In this document: positions 25,133 through 31,839 of the stretch, piece by piece
Layout: each line of letters opens with the position of its first letter
Position numbering within the stretch: the first letter of the stretch is position 1
NCBI RefSeq assembly: GCF_037325665.1
Contig: NC_090253.1
Coordinates: 41,517,242 to 41,581,241, forward strand
DNA: 64,000 nucleotides
Source of the DNA: Littorina saxatilis
Lineage: Eukaryota > Mollusca > Gastropoda > Littorinimorpha > Littorinidae
Direction: 5' to 3'
Made by a program: the position numbers and the translations under genes
Notes under the pieces: model-generated
Seen by the model: the letters and a program-made list of their open reading frames with translations, nothing else
Database searches by the model: none
What the model was told of the DNA's origin: nothing

Positions 25133-25312
25133 TTTGACTTCAGAAAAGCCACGTGGTTCACGACGAGTTGTTTAGCTTTTTGTTTACAGTTCTCCTACGT
25201 TTACCTGGCTGTAACAGAGAATATCAATGATCGCATTGACACCTTTTTTGTCATCAAGGCACTTTTTAGTCTTCAATTTTATCTCCGAAATTTTGTCTTT
25301 GTTTGATTTCAT
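8747..25312 (-). CDS. NOC4L: Nucleolar complex protein 4 homolog, complete gene (13 exons, 503 residues)
   Basis: Thirteen minus-strand exons with GT-AG boundaries join in frame into 1512 bases: 25205-25312, 24305-24416, 23378-23481, 18475-18579, 18002-18142, 16999-17104, 15763-15851, 15295-15406, 14189-14249, 13384-13494, 12525-12765, 11030-11140 and 8747-8857. The 503 residues compare with 516 in human NOC4L, and blocks such as ALLKFVEQEG, GGAISLLALNGIFILIH and ARFFHLADLFLSS are nearly the same as in human. The protein belongs to the CBF/Mak21 (Noc) family. Its yeast counterpart Noc4 pairs with Nop14 in 40S subunit assembly in the nucleolus. The conserved CBF/Mak21 region covers roughly residues 255-470. 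The start is the first ATG of the exon matching the human N-terminus. Intron 3 holds an antisense LINE. Confidence 0.95.
8905..10090. mobile_element. ~1.2 kb abundant gastropod-type repeat, split by a retroelement
   Basis: The left part contains GTTCCTGGGTATGATATCCC and ATGACGTCATATCCGGC. The right part contains TCTGATTCCAAAAACATA and TGACTAAATGTAG. I remember this sequence as a very frequent repeat in periwinkle genomes. There is no intact coding frame. An AAAG-tailed element sits inside it with a clean target duplication. It occupies the terminal intron of NOC4L. Confidence 0.6.
9405..9782 (+). mobile_element. AAAG-tailed short retroelement with target-site duplication
   Basis: The element starts at a C-rich end with GGGTTAGGGGGAAGAATTTA, contains ACTGGAAACTTGCATTCTCC and ends in ACGTTAAACACC followed by (AAAG)n. 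It is flanked by the 14-base duplication AATCGATTTAAAAA at 9391-9404 and 9783-9796. Relatives are at 16478-16868 (inverse), 30436-30798 and 34622-35576, with 3' fragments at 33190-33252, 60806-60930 and 61113-61188. The 5'-truncated copies and simple tail indicate retroposition. Confidence 0.8.
10115..10180 (+). mobile_element. SINE family A tail fragment
   Basis: TCTAAAGTC and CCGTGAGGGCGTTAAAC match the 3' end of the family A copy at 31005-31266 in opposite orientation. Confidence 0.5.
10745..10858 (+). mobile_element. SINE family C 3' fragment
   Basis: Matches the complement of 16051-16165 (GCGGGGTAAAAACGGTCATA, ATCCACTCGTG) and ends in GAAGAAGAAG. The tRNA head is missing. Confidence 0.6.
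11030..11140 (-). CDS. NOC4L: NOC4L exon 12
   Basis: Residues 431-467. TLQSHFSPEV corresponds to human ALQRHYHPEV, and ADFLEVST to APLLELTA. 37 codons, phase 0 at both ends. Confidence 0.93.
11423..11560. mobile_element. Pogo-like MITE fragment
   Basis: Inverse relative of the block at 7370-7510, with CCCCCCTTTTAAGACTTTA and an end GGGGTTCCACTGTA. It lies in NOC4L intron 11. Confidence 0.5.
11806..11950. repeat. 27-bp minisatellite
   Basis: About five tandem units of CACAGTAAACTGGATCACAT plus a short variable tail. The repeating KLDHIKLHS-type frame is incidental. Confidence 0.9.
12040..12523 (-). repeat. 89-bp tandem array made of NOC4L exon 11 ends with donor sites
   Basis: The block containing CCTTGATTTCCCACAAAC begins at 12079, 12168, 12257, 12346 and 12435 and, for the true exon, at 12524, an exact 89-base period. 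On the minus strand each unit repeats the last ~30 bases of exon 11 (SSLWEIK) and its GT donor, followed by ~58 bases of intron. The copies lie downstream of the real donor and form a ladder of potential 5' splice sites. Donors alternate between gtaggc and gttggc. Confidence 0.9.
12525..12765 (-). CDS. NOC4L: NOC4L exon 11
   Basis: Residues 350-430. HLPSYLVASFVKRIARLAL and MVRHPSCAVL match human. The 3' end of this exon with its donor has been copied five times into the adjacent intron (12040-12523). Confidence 0.95.
12780..13160. repeat. Imperfect ~50-60 bp tandem repeat
   Basis: Repeated modules of ATGAACTCTGAAGGTTAGGC and GTACAGCAAAAGTACATTAC lie in NOC4L intron 10. Confidence 0.8.
13384..13494 (-). 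CDS. NOC4L: NOC4L exon 10
   Basis: Residues 313-349. YPDFYKKFYTL and ARFFHLADLFLSS are the most conserved motif of the Noc4 family. Confidence 0.95.
13691..13970. repeat. 140-bp direct duplication
   Basis: CAGTCACTAGCTCATTAGA occurs at 13692 and 13832, and the following ~125 bases are also repeated with minor differences. It lies in NOC4L intron 9. Confidence 0.8.
14189..14249 (-). CDS. NOC4L: NOC4L exon 9
   Basis: Residues 293-312, a 61-base exon encoding GGAISLLALNGIFILIHRY, almost identical to human. Two-base overhang at each side. Confidence 0.93.
14400..14706 (-). mobile_element. tRNA-derived SINE, family A
   Basis: The tRNA-like head at the right end has box A GTAGCTCAGTTGG and box B GGTTCGAATC on the minus strand. 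The body shares GTGGTGACA and GTCTGCACATAA motifs with the copies at 2415 and 31005. The distal part contains CTCCCAGTGGAAAGCTAGCA, which also appears alone at about 1855-1880. Confidence 0.75.
15117..15278. mobile_element. Pogo-like MITE
   Basis: Begins AGACCTGCACAAATCTCAG and ends GGGGGTTCCACTGTAG. Nearly the same as 7370-7510 in the same orientation. It sits in intron 8 of NOC4L, close to the exon 8 donor. Confidence 0.55.
15295..15406 (-). CDS. NOC4L: NOC4L exon 8
   Basis: Residues 256-292. GLYRRVLTKLDEKVVPFL and the following DFLTQSYDVG match the start of the human CBF/Mak21 region. Confidence 0.93.
15763..15851 (-). CDS. NOC4L: NOC4L exon 7
   Basis: Residues 226-255. QKKSFTACWMEFLRSE corresponds to human HRRVFQAMWLSFLKHK. 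Phase 0 at its end. Confidence 0.9.
15999..16480. mobile_element. Pogo-like MITE split by a SINE
   Basis: AGTGGAACCCCCTTTTAAGA starts the element, and CAGAAAACAGGGTCTTAAAA continues it after the inserted SINE at 16051-16435. The far end is overrun by an AAAG-tailed element. Confidence 0.6.
16051..16435 (-). mobile_element. tRNA-derived SINE, family C, with target-site duplication
   Basis: On the minus strand the head has GTGGCGGGGTGGTAAGACG (box A region) and a box B-like GCTCGAATCCC. The tail is (GAA)n. Flanks carry the 10-base duplication AACAGAACAT at 16041-16050 and 16436-16445. Confidence 0.85.
16478..16868 (-). mobile_element. AAAG-tailed short retroelement, inverse orientation
   Basis: CTTTCTTTCTTTATTTGGTG at the left is the complement of the tail. 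The right end carries the C-rich head motif near CCCGCGGG and a ~20-base addition containing CCATATTGGTTGGGAC that other copies lack. Confidence 0.75.
16999..17104 (-). CDS. NOC4L: NOC4L exon 6
   Basis: Residues 191-225. Less conserved linker containing VFLSNVLCALENLEFP. Ends with one base over. Confidence 0.88.
17283..17790 (-). mobile_element. Diverged SINE family C copy
   Basis: CTTCTTCTGC, TTTACGTGCATGACCGT, AACTCTGACATGGATTACAG and GGTCTGCACATAAG follow the order of the copy at 16051, but with many changes and an internal duplication. Confidence 0.6.
18002..18142 (-). CDS. NOC4L: NOC4L exon 5
   Basis: Residues 144-190. MEHDDVRFFLMKAI corresponds to human LDYDDTRYHTMQAA. 47 codons, phase 0 at both ends. 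Confidence 0.92.
18475..18579 (-). CDS. NOC4L: NOC4L exon 4
   Basis: Residues 109-143. EASLVALLKFVEQEG is one of the best-matching blocks to human NOC4L. Phase 0 at both ends. Confidence 0.92.
18781..19198. other. NOC4L intron 3, no feature seen
   Basis: Unique AT-rich intron sequence between a short SINE C fragment (about 18665-18735) and the LINE. No exon, repeat or RNA structure recognised. Confidence 0.5.
19212..23341 (+). mobile_element. Apparently full-coding non-LTR retrotransposon (LINE), RNase H-bearing I group
   Basis: A 4.1 kb element flanked by the 13-base direct repeat GAATGATTGAAAC at 19199-19211 and 23342-23354. It has a ~210-base leader beginning CACCACATGGTCC, one long uninterrupted frame, and a short 3' end terminating in (GAA)n. 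Endonuclease, reverse transcriptase and RNase H occur in one protein. That combination is known from I-group clades (I, Ingi, Loa, Nimb). No separate gag-like first frame is seen. The intact frame and readable target duplication point to a young insertion. It is antisense to NOC4L. Confidence 0.9.
19425..23318 (+). CDS. LINE polyprotein: endonuclease, reverse transcriptase, RNase H
   Basis: 1297 codons from the first ATG; an ATG at 19497 is also possible. The apurinic-type endonuclease starts near residue 90 with MHWNAEG, then QETHL (~123), GDFNSQ (~215) and SDHRPV (~292). The reverse transcriptase has YRPISLTS (~585), DLQKAFDKVW (~660) and the catalytic YADD (~747). RNase H shows YTDGS (~1050), the E of YRAEV (~1089), TDALS (~1115) and SHCGVQGNEEADRMA (~1150). 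A cysteine-rich end, CSCGEAEQDTAHILRDC (~1239), follows. All key catalytic motifs are present. The protein would nick target DNA and reverse transcribe its own RNA in place. Confidence 0.92.
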   Translation: MLKTYVLGRTAHSNKPQHYASTAIMTLGDRIDSNGARPVRIHQAGAAPGSAPQRSPPSATGGPFISSCGARGRERKATGRKNSRAKDNPTINIMHWNAEGVSNKKEELEHFLYENSINICCIQETHLQEGKPFKIRGYQVFRSDRQGRKKGGVMTLVRNNINASETNRYMEEVEYIEVKITTNDSKMNIVNYYCPNDKMLSLDTIQVPDSGFLIAGDFNSQSQSWGYKTLDRRGEDIESWQDDNHLILVNDPTDPSTFYSRRWHSTTTPDLALCTDDIHKTISRKVDEQLGGSDHRPVLLTISRDSASEHPQHPRWNYKKAKWGLFNIRTNELTRAIETEGRNINNVIKEFNASIIQAAKDSIPRGVRKDYIPYWSDELQKTHDALTRMREEAETNPSQENNIKLQESKAKHLKTKLECKRRGWREKTAGLNMEKDTTKLWKLTRALNEEGNKGQEITLEEEGRTLTGKAAANAFAQAYRGESDTTIPLPLQKEIRTEIRERTERNVQDAMQQDITMAELKNAIKKLKKKKSPGPDNITNEMLQHIGNSALQKLLGIFNLSWRQGQVPQCWKEARMIPVLKKGKNKTKTLSYRPISLTSCVCKTMERIVNQRLQLYLESESIIVPEQAGFRQHRSTEDQTTHLSQVIEDAYQAQKVTLATFIDLQKAFDKVWKDGLLVKLLRSGVKGNMYQWTKSYLHNRKARVLVDGHCGRKVLLCQGVPQGGVLSPTLFILFINDLVPELPKGVQAALYADDLVLWCSEEYATTATYRMQLALGKVAAWAEDWCVTINREKTTATLFTLSAKATPGKLTLGDTPLKFEDQQTYLGVTYDKRMTWKQHIMNAEGKARRKLNIMRKLAGSHWGANEKILKTVYQGTVRPHLEYGSSSWATAAKTHQQALDKVQNQALRIITGAMKSTPIQKMEQVTGIPPLSKRRDCKTMVQATKYQCTHDHPMSDRLKKMSFGRLKRSSFALEARALQKKHQTEMPELVEPPSFSLDAPPWEDRQGNLDIQTSVPYLTTKDEQSNATKKALTLAMLEERYPQEAWIRVYTDGSATEAVKNGGAGVYDQYPSGERQAEAIPTGLHCTNYRAEVQALIHAAYTINDRVNHDNQVVFLTDALSVLQAMTSSKLPQLEHALHNIKSLRTVLQWIPSHCGVQGNEEADRMANLGAEDEQENNPVSLTEMKTIIKSLHRTPQPQDSYHLLSRPQQVVIFRLRTGHNRLNQHLHGKLHVVPSPMCSCGEAEQDTAHILRDCRNHQVLREEIWPLPESLHNKLYGPVAALQRTTNYISRSGLQV
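23378..23481 (-). CDS. NOC4L: NOC4L exon 3
   Basis: Residues 74-108, including VSVWLREQYK, matching human YKVWMRHRYH. Phase 0 at its end. The following intron carries the LINE. Confidence 0.9.
23647..24025. mobile_element. hAT-like MITE with 8-bp target duplication
   Basis: Ends AGGGATGG and CCATCCCT are inverted. The 8-base duplication GTAACTGC flanks the element at 23639-23646 and 24026-24033. Internal GCCAGCCGGGCG motifs recur in inverse order. An eight-base duplication is typical of hAT elements. It lies in NOC4L intron 2. Confidence 0.8.
24305..24416 (-). CDS. NOC4L: NOC4L exon 2
   Basis: Residues 37-73. AVRALQQIFARLLSVGEM aligns with the human AVRTCSRLFGALLERGEL segment. The exon ends with one overhanging base. 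Confidence 0.9.
24786..25135. repeat. ~200-bp direct duplication with (GA)n runs
   Basis: The modules ATCTGGATAAGTGATTGG / ATCTGGACAAGTGGTTGG and GTATCCAAGAATATAAT are each followed by CAACAACA and a (GA)n microsatellite at 24909-24955 and 25092-25130. It lies in NOC4L intron 1. Confidence 0.75.
25205..25312 (-). CDS. NOC4L: NOC4L exon 1
   Basis: Encodes residues 1-36, starting MKSNKDK. The run GVNAIIDIL aligns with human EANAVFDIL. The donor is CAG|gtaaac, phase 0. Confidence 0.85.
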
Positions 25313-25949
25313 GATTATTTTAGTGGACTCTACAGTCATATCAGACAACAATATCGGAGCCAATGAAAATTGAGATTACATTTTGTTTCGGCTTCCTCCG
25401 GGCTTTGTATTCATACGCTTTTGTCTAATCATGCCAACGATTTCTTCTTCTTCTTTTACTTATGATTGATATGAGCTTTTATTATCAACTGACTTTTATT
25501 CTTTGCATTATCTGAATTGTATAAATTGCAAATTATGCAAAGGATTCAATAAACTGCAGAAGTACGTAGGAAAATAGCATTGTTAGTGACGAAGGAGCGT
25601 CTACTTCCGCAGGATTAATGGCAATGTTTTTCTGACAAAAGTAATATTGAATGCAAATCTCCTAAGAGTTAAATTGTTTAGTATTAAAAATCAACACAGA
25701 GAGGCATTATGTACTCATAATGCTAAAAGAGCATCCTAAATATATTGGATTTGATACGCTCTCATTTGTGTCCATGAGGGAATAGGTATCCAATCATATT
25801 ACGCGAAACATTTTCAGGAGCCTTCCCAGACGTTTTGCACATGCGCATGAGCTGAAATCTTCATCACCGCCCAAGTCGACCTGACGTTTGCATAAGAAGA
25901 TTCGCTCAATTTTATGTGTTTATTTTCAGACCTGTTGTGCACATTGGGT

Positions 25950-26400
25950 AAAAATGTTTAGCTAAGGTGCCAATACGGTTGGAAGTGGGTTTTATGACCA
26001 TGATGGTTGGCTTCAAGATGAGAAACTTATAAAAATTCAGGTAAGCTGGCGTCTCGCAAAGACCTATCATGGCTGCCCCGGAAAAGGCTCGCACTGCGCT
26101 TGCCCAGAAAGTAGCGCACAAACGAGCATGCGGGTTCGCGCCATGCATGCGCTGACGCGAAGTAGATGAGTGTGCATAGTGCAGTGGAGTTGAAACTTTA
26201 TTGAATTTTTTGTGTGAACTGGTTGCGATTTCCTTGTTGATTCTTCTGAATTCTTTTGTCTGCGATCGTTATCCCGAGGCGGACGAGAAAAATGATTATT
26301 CGTGACCCTTTTCTGGCGGCCGGACCGGTAGTCGCAACGTGCGTTGACAAAACGACCTGTGACACGCGGACCTGTTCAGATTACCAATGCCAGAATCTTC
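25950..26400. promoter_or_regulatory. CpG-rich segment, candidate promoter region for NOC4L and/or EP400
   Basis: This stretch is clearly richer in CpG than its surroundings (GGCGTCTCGCAAAG, GGTTCGCGCC, GCTGACGCGAAG, CGGCCGGACCGG). It lies 0.7-1 kb upstream of the NOC4L start and upstream of EP400 in the divergent interval. A short plus-strand frame MAAPEKARTALAQ opens at 26069 after a TATAAA-like box near 26029. No transcription start can be fixed by eye, so the assignment is inference from composition and position. Confidence 0.35.
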
Positions 26401-26506
26401 AATATGCTGAAGGCGGGTGGAACCAGAAGAAGAATATCATCATGTGCATAAATAAGCCATTACGCGCAGAACTGATGCCTTCCTTCTGTTTTAAACCGTG
26501 ACAGAC

Positions 26507-27405
26507 AGGCCTAGGGCCTCACATCCATGAGAGGTAGCATCGGACAAATGTCCTGGCCAATGTAAAAGTGATAGGACATTTGTAAAACAAATCAATAGGA
26601 CATTTTTTTCCCGTAACATAACGTAAATATAATTAAACTTGACTAGTTTCTGGGCACGAGGGTAAAAGAACAAAAATACTTTTCTTGGCAAAAAAGTAAC
26701 AGAAAATATAAAATAAATTACATCGAGTCAGTGCAGTGTTTCTGTCTCTGAACTTCAACTACCGTGCTGGTTCCTTTCTTTTGCTGAAGAGCATTCGCTT
26801 CCTCGTGGATGTCCACTTTTCAACAACCTTCACCACCCACTGTGACTTGTGAATGTCATCCTTTGGCCCCTCCAGGTACACACGCATCAAGCTTGAGACG
26901 AAGTTACGCGTGAGGGAGGGGGTGTTTGACTATCCCGATCGACATTCTCACTTGGGCGATCGGGCTCTAACTGCTCTGGGGCTGGAGGAAGCTCAGTTTC
27001 CGTGCTACTGGCAGATGAGGGAAGGGACTTGAAGTGTAATTTCTTCTGTCCCTTTTCTGGGATCAGTTTTCGTTTAGGTGGCATGTTTGTTATTTTCGGG
27101 GAAAGCGCGAAGGGAGGCAACTCTCAACTGGCTTTGAGCATTCCGAGTTGCGAGCCTTGAAAACTCTTTGGTACTAGACTAGAGGCAAAGTGTCTAATTT
27201 CGTCTGCTACACATCGCTTCGCAATACATCGATAAATTAGCATTCAAACTACTGTAAATTGAGAAGTACTGACGATGTCCGGATCAAATGATAGAATAAT
27301 CGGACATTGACGACTTTGTGACAAAAACAATAGGACATTTGTCCTCCTGCATGAAAAATGTACAGGACATTTGAAAAATATGTCCGACGTGGATGTGAGG
27401 CCCTG
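26507..27405 (-). mobile_element. Non-autonomous DNA transposon with remnant coding sequence, hAT-like
   Basis: The ends share GGGCCTCACATCCA in inverse orientation (left near 26513, right near 27390-27404), and both subterminal regions carry inverted AGGACATTTGT motifs. The 7-base GACAGAC flanks the element at 26500-26506 and 27406-27412. The interior has minus-strand coding remnants. The superfamily is inferred from the duplication length only. Confidence 0.6.
26735..27120 (-). pseudogene. Remnant reading frames inside the 26507-27405 transposon
   Basis: One frame starts MPPKRKLIPEKGQKK at 27084, or upstream at 27120, and stops at 26887. A second frame downstream reads RVYLEGPKDDIHKSQWVV and then KWTSTRKRMLFSKRK before a stop near 26755. 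The shift between the two frames suggests a degraded transposon-encoded protein N-terminus. I do not recognise the family with certainty. Confidence 0.4.
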
Positions 27406-27412
27406 GACAGAC

Positions 27413-28350
27413 TTGTCAGATTTCGTAATAATGCCGAGGGCATTGTAGAACGATTCCATGAAGGAATCTAGTGTTCCTGGATTATAGGAATAATGATTTC
27501 AGGTTAGTTTTTCTGATGCACTGTAATGGTAAGACTTGATAGTGATATTTCCCAAAACCAGAAAAATATTCCCAATTGAAACATGCCAGTTACTGTGTTA
27601 GAATGAAGGTTGAAAGCAGCACTACAGTGGGGCAGACATTATTTCTTAGCATTCTGGGAAAAGCAGCATGCAACTTTACTCAATGGAGGATGTTCGGAAA
27701 TAACTGTCGGGTTGTGAGCGAGTGAATACTTGCTGTTAATGTTATCGAGGCATATTTGCCTCAATAAAACAAGTGATCATTGTTTCACAAACCACTTTCA
27801 GTTTCAGGAATTTCTACACTGGAACCCCCCCCCCCCCCCCCCCCCCATTTTAACACCCTCATTGTTAAGTCCTGATTTTTGGAAGTTTTGGGGCACTGTC
27901 TGGTATGCCTAATGTAACACTACAGTACACTAACAGCCCCTTTAAGTTCAAATGCGACCAACAGATTTTGTTGCAAGAGAGCCTTATGTGTTGAACATTT
28001 TTATCTCAATTCATAAAAGGCCCCTGATGTGAAGGAGCTTTGAAAAAAACACTTGAGTAAAGAATATAAGTGAAGACACAAGATAATTCAAAGCATTTCA
28101 CCTCTTCTTGATGGACTGCAGTTGCTTGAATAATTTTGTGCTGTGTCTGAGATTGTAGTGTGCCACTATTTTCAATTGCATTTTTGCCATAGTGTCCATT
28201 CTTTGGCCTTTTCTAATTTATGATGTGGTCTGGTTTATTCCTCAGTAAATGGTTAGGACAGGAAGAGTTGACCCTACAACTTGAACTACTTGTTAGTGCC
28301 TGTTCAGCTTTCAGTGCACATCGTGGGCTAAGATGTGGCCTATGTTAGAG
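27413..28350. other. Intergenic, no gene recognised
   Basis: Contains a half MITE end (CACTGGAACC followed by a C homopolymer at 27826-27846) and otherwise unremarkable AT-rich sequence. A noncoding first exon of EP400 could be hidden here without being visible. Confidence 0.4.
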
Positions 28351-28357
28351 ATACAGG

Positions 28358-29090
28358 GGTGTTCTTAGCTTCGGTTTTCGGTCATTTGACCGACGAAAGC
28401 TCCAAAATGACCGGCACGTTTCGCGCTCAACTGGTCAATTGTCCGACAAAATTGAGCTTGAGGCAGTCTGTGACCGACAGTTACACGTCGGTCAATAACA
28501 AAATCAATCTTAGATTTGAAATGAAATTCTTATTCAAAACTGTGCAACTCATCCCGAACATCGATCACTTGTTTTTGATTGAAATCCGAAGTAGTGAACC
28601 AATTTCAACTTCGCCGTTTGAGAACTTACGATTTTCGCGACATTGATTGAAGCAGACGACATATTTGTGTGCAAAGCGGACCGTGCGTCATCCTCATGTC
28701 TTGCAAAAAAAAGTTAAAAACTTACCCAAAGCAACGAAAGCTTACGTTTTTTAGCACCTCATCGAGCAGTGCTGCAGCATGTGAACAAAACAAAACGGGT
28801 GAGGGAGGGAGTTGTGAGAATTAGACAGAACGCGGCAACCGATGAAACGAAAGTAGATTCAGAGAGTGAGGCCGACCGTGGATTCGTACAAGACTGTACA
28901 GTTTCCATGGCTTCGGTTTGAGGCAAGCAAAAACAATGTTCTGCGAAAATGCAAAAAGAAAAACAATTTAAGGATCAATCGCGACTGGGCCGCATGACCG
29001 ACACTTTTTGCATCAGCTGGTCAAATGACCAGTGTTTTTTTGGAGAGGTGGTCATTTGACCAGCAAAGCCAAATTTCTAGGAACACACCG
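28358..29090. mobile_element. DNA transposon derivative with short inverted ends
   Basis: The left end GGTGTTCTTAGC with GGTCATTTGACC pairs with the inverted right end, CAAATTTCTAGGAACACACC with GGTCATTTGACC. No convincing target duplication was found. A 103-codon frame inside has no recognisable motif. Confidence 0.5.
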
Positions 29091-29094
29091 GAAA

Positions 29095-29875
29095 TTTGTT
29101 TGTTTGCTTAACGACCACGAAGGGCCATATCAGGGCGGTGCTGCTTTGACATATAACGTGCCAGGGTTCGTACAGAGTCCTTGAACCCTGGAAAACTCCT
29201 TGAAAATTGGAAAACCTTTTCCAGGCCTTGAAAAGTGCTTGAAAATAGAGTTTTGTTAAATAGTCATTGAAAAGTACTTGATTTTTCCAAATTGTTGCCT
29301 ATACATTTCGTCAGCAGTTTGTCTTATTTAAAAAAAATGCAACCCCCTTTTTTTTTTCATCAAATACAGTACACACATTTTGGGAGAATAAAAGATCGAG
29401 TGAAAACGAAAGCAGACGAACTAACTATTACTAGTCACCCGTAGTTGCTTCCCTTCCCGGAAGTTGGCAAGGGAAACAACTACGAAATGACTAATAGTTT
29501 GCAGACTTGAAAAACTGAAGGTAAGCTTGGTGCTTTGCATTAATTTGGGGAAAATCATGTCCTTGAAAAGCATTTTTTGGTCCTGGAAATGTCCTTGAAA
29601 ACTCATTGAATTGTATCAGCTCTGCCCTGCAGGAACCCTGACGTGCGCCACACATAAGACAGAAGTCTCAGCACAGGCTTCATGTCTCACCCAGTCACAT
29701 TATTCTGACACAGGACCAACCCGTCCTAGCACTAACCCCATAATGCCAGACGCCAGGCGGAGCAGCCACTAGATTGTCAATTGTAAAGTCTGAGGTATGA
29801 CCTGGCCGGGGTTCAAACCCACGACCTCCCGATCACGGGGCGGACGCCTTACCACTAGGCCAACCGTGCCGGTAC
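29095..29875 (-). mobile_element. tRNA-derived SINE, family B, split by a hAT MITE
   Basis: On the minus strand the head reads GTTGGCCTAGTGGTAAGG (box A) and GGTTTGAACCC (box B). The body continues across the inserted MITE at 29162-29640: removing it and one copy of ACGTGC restores ATATAACGTGCGCC. The distal end lies near GACCACGAAGGGCC. Confidence 0.7.
29162..29640. mobile_element. hAT-type MITE (CAGGGTTC...GAACCCTG)
   Basis: Inverted ends CAGGGTTC and GAACCCTG are flanked by ACGTGC at 29156-29161 and 29641-29646. The interior repeats CCTTGAAAA-type motifs in both directions. MITEs with this end and CCTTGAAAA content are widespread in animals. Confidence 0.75.
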
Positions 29876-30435
29876 CCCTGGAAATACCTTACTTGTTAAT
29901 GTGTAGTAAACCTAGTATAGCAGAGTAGTCCTAGCAGCTGGGCGTTCAGGTACACACCAAAGCAGTTTGTACAATCCATCAGACACCTTTCGAGTTAAAC
30001 AGGGAGAAATAGGCGAGGCACCCAAGACAACAACCAAAAAAACACCAAAGCAGTTTGTGCAATCTATCAGACACCTTGACACCTTTCGAGTTAGACAGCG
30101 AGGACTGGGCAAGGCACCCAAGAGAAGAAAAAAAAACATATTGTACACTTGCTGTCAGTGTTACAAATGATTTACCTGATCTGCAACATTGAAGAAGACA
30201 CACAAAAAAAGAAGTTTTGAAACTGTTCTTTTTCAACTTGTCATTTATAATAAAGGATACCCTCTGTCAAATGATCAATTAAACCACCGCATATTCTCCA
30301 GGCTGTTCTTACAATGACATGGATAAGTGTATCCTTCTACTCAGACACGTTTCCAGCAGCATAGCTGCTTCTGGCAGGCTGTCCGAAAAAAATTAATATT
30401 CTTGAAGAAAGTGCTTTGAAACTTCACTTGTATCC

Positions 30436-30798
30436 CCCCGCAGGTTAGGGGGAAGAATTTACCCGATGCTCCCCAGTATGTCGTACGAGGCGACTAAGGG
30501 ATTCTGTTTCTCCTTTTACCCTTGTTAAGTGTTTCTTGTATAGAATATAGTCAATTTTTGTAAAGATTTTAGTCAAGCAGTATGTAAGAAATGTTAAGTC
30601 CTTTGTACTGGAAACTTGCATTCTCCCAGTAAGGTAATATATTGTACTACGTTGCAAGCCCCTGGAGCAAATTTTTGATTAGTGCATTTGTGAACAAGAA
30701 ACAATTGACAAGTGGCTCTATCCCATCTCCCCCCTTTCCCCGTCGCGATATAACCTTGAACGGTTGAAAACGACGTTAAACACCAAATAAAGAAAGAC
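30436..30798 (+). mobile_element. AAAG-tailed short retroelement
   Basis: Starts CCCCCGCAGGTTAGGGGG and ends ACACCAAATAAAGAAAGA. Nearly full length relative to the copy at 9405. Confidence 0.75.
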
Positions 30799-31004
30799 AT
30801 GAAAATTACTGTAGACAGCTGGCTGCCGGCTGCTAGAGGAGAACTGAAATGGGCTAGGGACCTGGTTGGGTCAGTGCTGAAATGGTTACTTTATTGACTG
30901 TTGGCCGAACGGACACCCGGGCTTCATATTTTTGCATGCATGTATTCGTGTTTCCAAGGCATGAGGCTTTTGCTGTGACCCTGGGATTTTTATCGTGCGC
31001 ATGA

Positions 31005-31266
31005 AATTCAAGTTTTACGCCCTCACGGCAAAGCCATTAGGGGCATGTTCCCGGGTTTTAACCAGACTTTAGATGAGATACACAAGTGTATGCGTGTTTA
31101 ACTATCAGCCATCTGCACGTGCCACTGTGGTGACACGGGGGTGGGAGATGGATACCGTCTCTGGGTCTGCACATAAGGTTGACCTGTGTCCGGCCCGGCC
31201 CGGATTCGAACCAGCGACCTTTCGATCACAAGTCCAGTGCTCTACCACCTGAACTACCCGGGCCCC
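31005..31266 (-). mobile_element. tRNA-derived SINE, family A
   Basis: The head on the minus strand begins GGGCCCGGGTAGTTCAGGTGG with box B GGTTCGAATCC. The tail is GCCGTGAGGGCGTAAAAC. It has the clearest complete body of the three copies. Confidence 0.75.
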
Positions 31267-31839
31267 CGGGGGGTGTTCTGCTCACCCACAACTTTACATA
31301 CCCCACTTGCAGGGATTCAGAGACCTTTAATAAGTGGTGTGGTAGAAAAAAAAATGGTATTCCTAATCTGTGAACTAGTAGTATTTACATTCTGATACAT
31401 TGAGTCCTTTAGAAAGTTTGCAAGTGAAACACGCTTAATTTAAACATATTTCTATTTTAATTCAAGCTATGATTCTACAATAATTTTAGAATATAACTCC
31501 TGAAATGATGAATTGAAAAGCAGCATCAGAAGACTGTATAGCATTAGCAAGGGAGATGACTCTGGTGGTTTCTGTTTTTGTCTAAACCTTCTTTTATAAC
31601 CTGAGCAGTTAGCCCTTTTGAAGGTGTTGAATTGAAACAAACTGACTTGAAACTTGTTTCTCATTTGGTTCAAGGTATGGTTCAACAATTATTTGAGAAT
31701 ATACCACCTGCAATGATATAATCAAAAGCTACAAGTAAAGATGTGTAGTACAAGGGAGTGACTGTTATTTTCTGTGTTTGCATGGCGATTTTCCTTTAAT
31801 GCAGTAAACATTTGTTTTAAACAAAGACAAAAGTAGGTG

